Shown piece after piece: positions 45,660-53,043 of a stretch of DNA of 58,325 bases. The first letter of the stretch is position 1, and the number at the start of each line of letters is the position of its first letter. Both the position numbers and the translations under genes were made by a program. The notes beneath the pieces are model-generated. The model saw nothing but the letters and a program-made list of their open reading frames with translations, searched no databases and was not told the DNA's origin. Origin of the DNA: Planctomycetota bacterium (lineage in GTDB: Bacteria > Planctomycetota > UBA1135 > UBA2386); NCBI GenBank assembly GCA_025459175.1, contig JALORC010000027.1:1-58325 (forward strand), read 5' to 3'.

Positions 45660-46907
45660 ATGAACCACTCTCTCGGAGCTTTGGTCCTCGGCCTTGCAGG
45701 CTCCCTCGCAGCGCAGACCACGTGGGTCGTGCCGAACAATGCCAACCTGACTCCCTACATCGCCCAGGCCAGCCCCGGCGACACGCTCTTGCTGAGCAAT
45801 CAACACACCGGGTTCGTGCTCGACAAGGGATTGACGCTGCGTCCGCTAGCCGGGCGATCCCAGATCTCCTTGGACCCGACGGGGCCGTCTCCGCAGGCCA
45901 GCACCACGTCCGTGCTCACCCCGGCCGGGCAGCGTAGCCTGCTGGTCGACATCGACTTCCGACTGACCCTTCCGTGGATGCAGGGGATGATTGGTGGGGT
46001 TGGCCATCCCGTCACGGCGACCGGCACCACCAGCTTCCAGGGTTGCACCTTCCAGTCGCTTGGTGAACAGTCCCCCGCGCTCACCAGCAATGGCGACGTG
46101 ACCCTGCGCCACTGCTCCACGACGACCTCGTACGGGGCGATCGGAATGATCGTGGCAGGCGGCACGTGCAGCGCAGTTCGCTGCCAGTTCACCGGCGCGA
46201 ACTCCACCAGCAACTCTGTCTATGGCTACTTGGCTACGCCGGGAGTGTTGGTGTCGGCCGGCAGATTCGTGGCCTCGCAATGCACGATGACCCCGGGGGT
46301 GGCCACGCTCCACCCGATGATCGGCGCACCGCTCGGACCGACCAGCGGACTGATCGTCGATGGCGGCTCGGCCCACGTCACCGATGGCACGATCCGGGGG
46401 GGAGCGTTCCCCTCGGGAGCCCCATCGACCCCAGGCCCCTACGATGGGGCGCCCGCGATCTCTGTACCCAGTGGCTCGGTGACGTACGCACGGTGCACCC
46501 TACTGCCTGGCAACGGCGCATTGGGCGCACCGCCGCCCGCCCCGACGCTCGGCAATGCCTCGGTCGATGCCCAACTGGTCGGGATCGACAGCAGCGGGTC
46601 GCTGGTGAGGGGAACCACCTGGACGGCAACGGCCAGGGCTGGCGCCTCGGGCCAGCTGCTCGGCTTCGGCCTGTCGTTCGGCCTGTCGCCGTCGACGCTG
46701 CCGCTGGTCCCCGAGCCGCTCTGGATGGACCCGGCGACGGCCATCCTGGTGAACTTCTCGACCCCTGCCGCCGGCGCAACGGTCCCGGCCGCCTTCCCCA
46801 TCCCGAACGTCGCATCGCTGGTCGGTAGCGAACTGTGGTGCCAAGCACTGCAACTGGACGCGTCGTTGGTGCGCGTCTCGCCGCTGGTCGGCGGGGTCAT
46901 CCGCTGA
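45660..46907 (+). CDS. Secreted parallel-beta-helix-like protein with shared-type C-terminus
   Basis: The protein has 415 residues. The second of two close ATGs (45660) is chosen because AGGAG is correctly spaced; it begins MNHSLGALVLGLAGSLAAQ, a clean signal peptide. Residues ~25-290 show the rhythm of a right-handed beta-helix: VVPNNANLTPYIAQASPGDTLLL at the start (pectate-lyase-like N-cap), then short coils such as FQGCTFQSLG, LRHCSTTTSYGAI, VRCQFTGANSTSN and ASQCTMTPG, each with Cys/Thr ladders. The C-terminal ~120 residues form a beta domain (LWMDPATAILVNF, PNVASLVGSELWCQALQLD). No lyase catalytic residues were identified. It probably binds or shields surface polysaccharide. Its N-terminus resembles the protein at 47834. 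Confidence 0.82.
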   Translation: MNHSLGALVLGLAGSLAAQTTWVVPNNANLTPYIAQASPGDTLLLSNQHTGFVLDKGLTLRPLAGRSQISLDPTGPSPQASTTSVLTPAGQRSLLVDIDFRLTLPWMQGMIGGVGHPVTATGTTSFQGCTFQSLGEQSPALTSNGDVTLRHCSTTTSYGAIGMIVAGGTCSAVRCQFTGANSTSNSVYGYLATPGVLVSAGRFVASQCTMTPGVATLHPMIGAPLGPTSGLIVDGGSAHVTDGTIRGGAFPSGAPSTPGPYDGAPAISVPSGSVTYARCTLLPGNGALGAPPPAPTLGNASVDAQLVGIDSSGSLVRGTTWTATARAGASGQLLGFGLSFGLSPSTLPLVPEPLWMDPATAILVNFSTPAAGATVPAAFPIPNVASLVGSELWCQALQLDASLVRVSPLVGGVIR

Positions 46908-47111
46908 CTCACGCCTGCCATCGAGGCGGTCCCGCGAGGACGACCCCGACGTGGCTCGTGGTGCGCTGATCCGTCAGATCGCCGAGCCGCAGTTCGGCCG
47001 AACCGCGAACTCGCTGCCTCGCCTGGCGCGGATCGACGATGCGCACGAGCTTCGCGCCGGCCCCATCACCGGTCGGGTGGCTCTGCAGCAGCGTCTGCAC
47101 ATTGCCACAAG

Positions 47112-47645
47112 TCAGGCTCGTCGTCCCGCCGTCGCGGCGGCAGCCCGTGCAGAAGCGCCGCGCGACCTCGCGTCGCGGCGTGCCACCACGAGCAACAGCG
47201 CGCCGAAGGCGAGCGGCCCGGCGGGTAGCACGAAGGCGCCGAACCCAGGCGGACTGCGGTCGAGCACGCTCTGCGTGGGATCGGCAGGGTCGTAGAACAC
47301 CTCGATCGCGCTGCCGACGGGCAGTCGCTCGAGATCGCGTTCCGCCTCCTGCCGGTCGTCGTACAGCGACGTCTCGAATGCGCGGCGATCTCCCTCGTAG
47401 GTGCGGCCGGCGACGGCATAGCTGTAGGCACGCTCGACGGACCAGAAGCTAGGCTGCCGCCGACTCTGCATGTGCTCGCTGATCTTCGCGCTCAGCACCG
47501 TTCCCGTGGTCGGCAGGTACACCGTGTTGGCTCGCGCCTGATCCTGTCGCGCGGCGACCATCCAGACGAGTAGCACGATGCCGATCGTCACCGCGATCAG
47601 CCCGCAGAGGCACAGCACCAGCGGAGGAGGGGATCTTCGAGCCAT
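47112..47645 (-). CDS. DUF3592-type membrane protein
   Basis: The protein has 177 residues from the ATG at 47645. The N-terminal helix is LVLCLCGLIAVTIGIVLLVW. A soluble middle follows with the family pattern: TTGTVLSAKISEH, then YSYAVAGRTYEGDR, a long charged stretch, and VGSAIEVFYDPADPTQSVLDR. A second helix follows (GAFVLPAGPLAFGALLLVV). DUF3592 proteins are small membrane proteins of unknown function; the VxYDPxxPxxxxL block is diagnostic. The frame upstream of 47645 adds 25 codons without membrane character. The 204 nt between 46908 and 47111 hold nothing I can call. Confidence 0.78.
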   Translation of the reverse strand: MARRSPPPLVLCLCGLIAVTIGIVLLVWMVAARQDQARANTVYLPTTGTVLSAKISEHMQSRRQPSFWSVERAYSYAVAGRTYEGDRRAFETSLYDDRQEAERDLERLPVGSAIEVFYDPADPTQSVLDRSPPGFGAFVLPAGPLAFGALLLVVARRDARSRGASARAAAATAGRRA

Positions 47646-47833
47646 GGCATTCACCACGTTAGCGTCGAACGCCGCCAGACCGCAGCCCGCCGCATCGCCG
47701 CCGGCGCGCTGGAAGCGCACGGCACGCTCGACGAAGACCTGCTCGCCGAGGCCCCGCGCCGTGGCGATGTGCGGTGACCGGCTTCGGGATGCGGACTATC
47801 CGCAGCCGAGTTCCCTCATTGGATCACCCTGTC

Positions 47834-48766
47834 ATGAACCACTCGCTCACACTCTCCGCGTCCGTCCTGCTGTGTGCCGCGGCGACCGGTCAGGTCACGA
47901 TGCAACCGACTCTGGTCGCACCACACACCACCGCGGCGATCGCCGGCAGCTCCTCGAACGCCGCGATCTCGATCCTGCCGACCGACACCATCTCGGCTGC
48001 GGCAGGTGCTGGCGACGTCGTCACCATGCTGCAGTGCACTACCATGCTGAACGCCGGGGAAGTGGGTTACTCGGCCAAGCACGAATTCATCATCTCCCCG
48101 TCGGCGGCCACTCCGGCGATCGGGACCTGTAACACGGATGTGCGGCTCGATCTCGTCGCCCAGACGACGACGGCCGTCCGGTTCACGATCGAAGCGGCGT
48201 TCGCAGCGCCGGCAGGGGTGCCGGCACCGACGGTGCGTATCGATCTGGGCGACGATGGCGTGATCGAGTTCGGCGGATTGATCGGCCAGACCTTCATGAC
48301 CACGCTGCCCCCCGGCACCCTGCCGATCCGCTTCCAGGCGACGACGACATCCTCGGCCGCGGGGATCTCGACCCTGGATCTGTCGCTTCGCATCGCGCCG
48401 GCGAACACTCTGTTCACCTCGCAAGTCGTCGGTTGCGACTTCCTCAATCTGGACACGTTCGCCGCGCAGGCCCGGTTGGACGGCGGCATCGGGTTCAGTG
48501 CGTTCAGCACCGCACCGGATCCGCTGGTGCTCGTGCTCGGACTGAGCGCGTTCCCCCTGATCCTGCCGCCCATGGGTGCTTTGCCGTGCGTGCTCTGGCC
48601 GTCCCCGGACATCCTCGTGCCGATGCCGAACCTTGGCAGCGGGCCGTCCCAGTTCGTCGTGCCGCTACCGCCAGTTCTGCGCCCGATCACCTTCCACGCC
48701 CAGGCCGTGCGAGTGACCGCGTCGGGCCTGCAGACGACGAACGCCCTGCGCGTCGACTCGAACTGA
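47834..48766 (+). CDS. Secreted protein of unknown function
   Basis: The protein has 310 residues from the ATG at 47834; the signal peptide is MNHSLTLSASVLLCAAATGQ and its first residues match those of the protein at 45660. The mature protein is strand-rich with many Thr/Ser (IGTCNTDVRLDLVAQTTTAV; FTIEAAFAAPAGVPAPTV), and a region IDLGDDGVIEFGG reminds of Ca-binding turns, though this is uncertain. The last ~90 residues (LVLVLGLSAFPLILPPMGAL ... ITFHAQAVRVTASGLQTTNAL) fit the shared C-terminal type, with an ending similar to the propeller proteins (TNALR..). No enzyme motif was seen. Confidence 0.78.
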   Translation: MNHSLTLSASVLLCAAATGQVTMQPTLVAPHTTAAIAGSSSNAAISILPTDTISAAAGAGDVVTMLQCTTMLNAGEVGYSAKHEFIISPSAATPAIGTCNTDVRLDLVAQTTTAVRFTIEAAFAAPAGVPAPTVRIDLGDDGVIEFGGLIGQTFMTTLPPGTLPIRFQATTTSSAAGISTLDLSLRIAPANTLFTSQVVGCDFLNLDTFAAQARLDGGIGFSAFSTAPDPLVLVLGLSAFPLILPPMGALPCVLWPSPDILVPMPNLGSGPSQFVVPLPPVLRPITFHAQAVRVTASGLQTTNALRVDSN

Positions 48767-48895
48767 ACAACTGACGCGGGCGAGTGCCGGAGCCATGCGG
48801 CCGCCCCCTCGTGTCCCCCGTCACTGCGGCTGGTGCTTCGCGCCACTCGCGAGACGGCTGTCCGCCGATCGTGACCGTGATCGTGTCGGTCGTCG

Positions 48896-49072
48896 TCAGC
48901 AGGGGATCGGCGCCCCGCCGGCGCCGAACAGATCCGCGCTCTGGACGAACAACTGCAGGCCGACGAGGCCCGGGTTTGCCGGCAGTTGCAGCACGCTGGG
49001 CGAACCGACGGTGACGAACGACCACTCGTGGCCGATCGTGCAGTTGCAGAACGCAATGCCGCGAGCGGTGCC
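48896..49072 (-). pseudogene. Orphan fragment of a shared-type C-terminal domain
   Basis: About 58 codons immediately downstream of the propeller gene, in a different frame, ending in a proper stop at 48896-48898. The sequence (GHEWSFVTVGSPSVLQLPAN, then PGLVGLQLFVQSADLFG) matches the final strands of the C-terminal domains found on other exported proteins here (compare PNVPSLVGSVLHQQIASVEL). No start or upstream domain remains in this frame, so it is probably the tail of a lost paralogue. Apart from it, 48767-49089 contains nothing I can support. Confidence 0.42.
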
Positions 49073-49089
49073 GTGCGGCGGGCGTTGGT

Positions 49090-50580
49090 TCAGAACGAAC
49101 CGACCGTCGCCTGCAGCGCGTTGGTCGTGGCGATCGCAGCGATCGACCCGCCGGCGCCGAGTTCGACCGACGCGATCTGTTGGTGCAGCACGCTGCCGAC
49201 GAGGCTCGGCACGTTCGGAATGGCCACGGCCAGCGTCGCTTCGCCGCTCGTGGCCGGCAGGATCGTCACCACGTCCGGGCTGGCGAGCAGCGTGCAGCCG
49301 GCGAGGCCCTGCGACAGCAGGCTCGGCAACGGCACCGCGATCGCGGTGAAGCCGACGACGCCGAGGCCGAACGCGTTCGCCGGCAGGCCGGTCGCGCGCG
49401 AGCGCTGCGTCGAACCCAAGTACGGCAACGACGTCGCCGTCAGCGACAGCGGGCCGCCGCTGCCGCTGCAGCCACTGCCGACCGCGGTCGCGGCCGCCGG
49501 GCAGGTGGGCACGAGCATCGCGAGGCCTTGTGCGGGCTGGCCATCGACGACGGTCATGGTGCCACCGACCAGCACTTCGCCACTCGGCAGCGGCAGCAGG
49601 CACGAAGCCGAGCCGACGATGCCGGAGCCGAACGGCACCCAGGCGCCGTTGTGCCGGCGCACGACGCCGCGTGCGGCCTGGTTCGTGCCGACGTAGAGGA
49701 AGCCTCCGCACATCACGAGGTCGCCGTCGGGCAGTTCGCACAGATCGCTCGCAGCGCCGACCGCGGCGATCGCGCCGGGCAGCGGCGTCCAGGTGCCGCC
49801 GAGCCACTGCACGAGCAACACAGCAGTCCAGCCGCCGACGGAACACAGCGTGCCGTCGCGCAGGGTGACGAAGCGCACGCCGTAGCCGGACGGCTGCGGT
49901 GGCATGCCGAGCCCGGGCATCGGGTGCAGCGTCGTGCCGTCGAAGCGCACCATGTCGGCGAGCGCGCCCGGCGTCGACAGCAGCGTCCACCCCGCCATCG
50001 CCAGATCGCCGTTCTGCAGCGTGTGCATCGCCAGCACCGGCATGGCGAGCCCTGGGAACGGGAACGGCGGCATGCCGATGCCGCTCCACGCCGTGCCGTT
50101 CCAACGCCGCACGCGATCGACGTGGGACGCACCGGCGAACAGGTCGCCGTTCGGTCGTCGGCCGAGGCTCACGACGTTGCCTCCGGGGCCCGACCCGAAG
50201 CCCGACCACGCGGCGCCGTCCCAACGGGCCACGTGCGCGATCGGCGCGCCGCCGACGGTCGTGAAGTCGCCGCCGACGACGAGGTCGCCGTTCGGCAGCT
50301 CGAGCGCGTCGCGCACGCGGCCGTCGACGCCGCTGCCGAGCGGGGTGATCGTACTGCCGTTCCAGCGGGCGATGCGGTTGGCGGGCACGCCGAGCAGGGT
50401 CGTGAAGTCGCCGGCGACGAGGATGTCGCCATTGGCCAGTCGACGCAGCACGGCGACGTCGCCATTGGTGCCGAGCGGCAGCGGCACGATCGCGGTCGTG
50501 CATTGCGCGAAGGCGCTGGTGCTGCCGGCAGCGAAGACGACGGTGACGCAGGTGGCAATGGCGGCGAGCGGGCGCAGCAT
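49090..50580 (-). CDS. Secreted beta-propeller-like repeat protein, paralogue of 7503-8981
   Basis: The protein has 496 residues from the ATG at 50580; the signal peptide is MLRPLAAIATCVTVVFAAGS, cleaved near AFAQ. Residues ~40-340 hold repeats of ~40 residues (GDILVAGDFTTLLG..RIARWNG; GDLVVGGDFTTVGGAPIAHV..RWDGAAWSGFGSG), the same type as in the gene at 7503. From ~350 the sequence CPAAATAVGSGCSGSGG starts the C-terminal domain, ending LAGCTLLASPDVV ... TTNALQATVGSF, nearly parallel to the paralogue's end. The function is probably binding or structural at the cell surface. TAGCAT lies 8 nt before the start on the minus strand. Confidence 0.86.
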   Translation of the reverse strand: MLRPLAAIATCVTVVFAAGSTSAFAQCTTAIVPLPLGTNGDVAVLRRLANGDILVAGDFTTLLGVPANRIARWNGSTITPLGSGVDGRVRDALELPNGDLVVGGDFTTVGGAPIAHVARWDGAAWSGFGSGPGGNVVSLGRRPNGDLFAGASHVDRVRRWNGTAWSGIGMPPFPFPGLAMPVLAMHTLQNGDLAMAGWTLLSTPGALADMVRFDGTTLHPMPGLGMPPQPSGYGVRFVTLRDGTLCSVGGWTAVLLVQWLGGTWTPLPGAIAAVGAASDLCELPDGDLVMCGGFLYVGTNQAARGVVRRHNGAWVPFGSGIVGSASCLLPLPSGEVLVGGTMTVVDGQPAQGLAMLVPTCPAAATAVGSGCSGSGGPLSLTATSLPYLGSTQRSRATGLPANAFGLGVVGFTAIAVPLPSLLSQGLAGCTLLASPDVVTILPATSGEATLAVAIPNVPSLVGSVLHQQIASVELGAGGSIAAIATTNALQATVGSF

Positions 50581-50661
50581 TGGCGGGAATGCTAGCTGCT
50601 CGGCTGCGCGCCGCGGTCGAATCGCGCTGGCCAGCCCGTTCGCCGAGTGCGGCGCGGCCCG

Positions 50662-53022
50662 CTACCGCCGCAACTCCTGCAGCACCCCGGTCGCCATCCG
50701 CGCCAGATCCTCGTTGCCGTGGCGCGTCAGGCGCACCAACACCGCGACCGCCCGTTCGCGATCGATCGTCGCCGCACTCTGCGCGATGCGGATCAGCCGC
50801 CAGTGCTCCTGCCCACCCGCCGCATCGGCGAGTTGGTGCTCGGCGTCGTCGAGGAACCGCAGCGACAGCGCCGGCGAACCGCCGATCCAACTCCATGCCT
50901 GCCGCCGTTCGTCGTCATCACTCGCGACCATCGCGGCGCGCAGGTAGCCGAGCGCCTCGGCATCGTCGGGCCGCGTTTCCAACAGTGCGACCACGGCGTC
51001 GCGGCGCAGCTCGGCCGCGCTGCCGCGCAACCAGCCGCGCAGCAGCGAATCCTCTGCGGGCACACCGAGCCGGCCGAGCGCGCGCACGATGGCACGCTGC
51101 GCCTTGATCTCCGCCTGCGGCAGCTCTTCGCGCAGCAGCGCAGCGATCTCCGGCCGCATGTCGGCGGCATGCCCGGCCACCCAGACCGCGGCTCTCTTCA
51201 GTTCGGCGTCCGGCGAACGCAGCGCTGCGAGCACGAACGCGCCGGCGGGCGGGAACGGCTCCATGTTGCCGGGCAAGCACTCCCGCAACCGCTTCCTGAT
51301 GCCGGTCGGCGTCGCCGGGTCGAGCAGCATGCGCTCGCTGGCCCGCCGGCAACGATGCCCCCACGAGAACAGTTCGGCGAAGCGCTGCGATTCCGCCGGC
51401 GGCACGCGGCCGGCGCTGCCCGCGATGGCGTCGGCCTCGGCGTCGATCGCCTCCGCCCACCACAGGTTCATGCGCTGGCCGTACAGCACCTGGATCGTGT
51501 GCTCCATGCGCTCGCCATCGCGCAAGCGGCCGAGCAACGTCGGCGCCAGCTCGATGGGCAGCGGAGGCGGCATGCGCTCGGTGTCCGGCTTCGGCACGAG
51601 CGCATCGAGCATCGGTGCGTACAGCGCGGCGGGAACGCCGGTCTGGGTGGAGAACAACGACATCGCGGTGGCGCGTTCGGACTCGCTCAACGTCGACAGC
51701 ACCTCCGGCACCTTCGGCAGGATCCCGAGCAGCGCGCTGCGCGCTGCATGCGCATGTGCATGGCCACCCGGCGCGGTCCGCACCGCCGCGAGCAGCTGCG
51801 CGGCCGTGCCGACCGGTGCATTCGTCGCGGACGCCGAGGGTGGCAGCATGCCGACCAACTCGCGCAGCCGTTCGGGTGGCAAGCGCTGCAGCTGGGTGCG
51901 CGACAGCCGGGCCAACTCGCTCAGCTGCCAGTCGGACGCCAGCTCGGACCAGGGCTTCGTCAACCAACCCGCCACCGTCGCGTCCGTTGCCGCCAGCGCT
52001 GTGCGCGCGGCGCGGCGCGTCAGCTCGTCGTCGGCCACCTCGGCGAGCACGGCGAGCAACTCGCAATCCTGCAGCGTCGACGACGGTTCGTCGCAGGCGA
52101 CCAGCGCCGCCGAGACCGCGGCCAGACGACGCTCGAACACCGTGCCGGAGCGCGCGAACTGGACGAGGCACCGGGCAGGCCCGCGAGCCGCGCCACGCGC
52201 ACGCTCATCGAGCGGCGGGGCCCACGCGAGCACCGCACGGCCCAGTTCGCGTTGCCGATACGGCTCGGGCAGATCGAGCAGGGCATCGAAGTCCGCCACC
52301 GCGACCGCCGCGAAGTGGCAACGCACCGCGAGCAGCAGTTCGAGCGCCGCGGCGCGCACGCCCGCGTCGGTGGCCGTCGCGTGCTCCGTCAGTTCGACGA
52401 CGGCGGCGAGGGCGGCCGACTCGCCGAGGCCGAGCAGCGCCTGCAGCACAGGCCACCACTGCGCACGGGCGTCGCGCGAACGCAGCTGCTGCAGCAGCGG
52501 CTCGCACCACCGGGCCTCGAGCGCGACCAGCCCCGGGATCGGCTGGCTGAGCGCCGGCAATGGTGCCGAGTTCGTGGCCGACGGGTTCGCGCGCCGCGGC
52601 GGTCGTTCCGCAGCCATGCCGTCGCCGATGTGGAAGCCGATCTGCGCCAACAGAGCATTCACCCGGCCGACCAGTCGCGGGTCGCGCCGCATGTCGAGCA
52701 GGACCGGGATGGCCCACGTGCAGTCCGGTCCGAAGGAACCCAGGGCGCCATCGAGGTTGCGCCCCGGCCGCCCCAGGCGCAGGTAGCCGAGCAGGGCGCG
52801 GTTGGGCGATGGTCCCAGCGCCGCCAGCTGCGCCAAGGCCGCGCTGCCGTTCGGATCGCCAATGCGAGCCAGCAACGCCGGCAGTCCATCGGCGGGGAAC
52901 GGCGCCAGCAGTTCCGGCGGCAGACCCGGCACCGCCTGCGCCGAGGACGAGGACACGCCGAGCATGAAGCCGATCGCCATCGGCACGATCGACCGGCAGC
53001 CGCTGCATCCACGGGAACTCAT
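50662..53022 (-). CDS. Large secreted HEAT-repeat-like protein
   Basis: The protein has 786 residues from the ATG at 53022; the first ~31 residues act as a signal peptide (MSSRGCSGCRSIVPMAIGFM...SSSAQA). The open frame upstream is antisense of the neighbouring gene. The rest is helical solenoid with HEAT-like repeats, best seen near the C-terminus (AALRSPDAELKRAAVWVAGH, LLRGWLRGSAAELRRDAVVAL, YLRAAMVASDDDERRQAW). Three Cys residues lie within the signal region, but there is no proper lipobox. HEAT solenoids scaffold protein interactions; no catalytic site is seen. It is divergent from the 1,230-residue HEAT protein, with only 21 nt between start codons, so the two are likely co-regulated partners. 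Confidence 0.78.
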   Translation of the reverse strand: MSSRGCSGCRSIVPMAIGFMLGVSSSSAQAVPGLPPELLAPFPADGLPALLARIGDPNGSAALAQLAALGPSPNRALLGYLRLGRPGRNLDGALGSFGPDCTWAIPVLLDMRRDPRLVGRVNALLAQIGFHIGDGMAAERPPRRANPSATNSAPLPALSQPIPGLVALEARWCEPLLQQLRSRDARAQWWPVLQALLGLGESAALAAVVELTEHATATDAGVRAAALELLLAVRCHFAAVAVADFDALLDLPEPYRQRELGRAVLAWAPPLDERARGAARGPARCLVQFARSGTVFERRLAAVSAALVACDEPSSTLQDCELLAVLAEVADDELTRRAARTALAATDATVAGWLTKPWSELASDWQLSELARLSRTQLQRLPPERLRELVGMLPPSASATNAPVGTAAQLLAAVRTAPGGHAHAHAARSALLGILPKVPEVLSTLSESERATAMSLFSTQTGVPAALYAPMLDALVPKPDTERMPPPLPIELAPTLLGRLRDGERMEHTIQVLYGQRMNLWWAEAIDAEADAIAGSAGRVPPAESQRFAELFSWGHRCRRASERMLLDPATPTGIRKRLRECLPGNMEPFPPAGAFVLAALRSPDAELKRAAVWVAGHAADMRPEIAALLREELPQAEIKAQRAIVRALGRLGVPAEDSLLRGWLRGSAAELRRDAVVALLETRPDDAEALGYLRAAMVASDDDERRQAWSWIGGSPALSLRFLDDAEHQLADAAGGQEHWRLIRIAQSAATIDRERAVAVLVRLTRHGNEDLARMATGVLQELRR

Positions 53023-53027
53023 TCCAT

Positions 53028-53040
53028 GGCTAGGATAGCC
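53028..53040. promoter_or_regulatory. Palindromic bidirectional -10-like element between divergent HEAT genes
   Basis: GGCTA-GGA-TAGCC is a perfect 5-bp inverted repeat in the 21-nt gap. It contains TAGGAT on the plus strand (7 nt before ATG 53044) and TATCCT on the minus strand (9 nt before ATG 53022), so one element could serve as -10 for both genes, with very short or no leaders. Confidence 0.45.
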
Positions 53041-53043
53041 GCG

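Noticed and set aside
50647..53043. 800-codon upstream extension of the large HEAT protein on the plus strand
   Set aside because: It is antisense to the partner HEAT gene and lacks helical-repeat character; a signal peptide starts at 53044.
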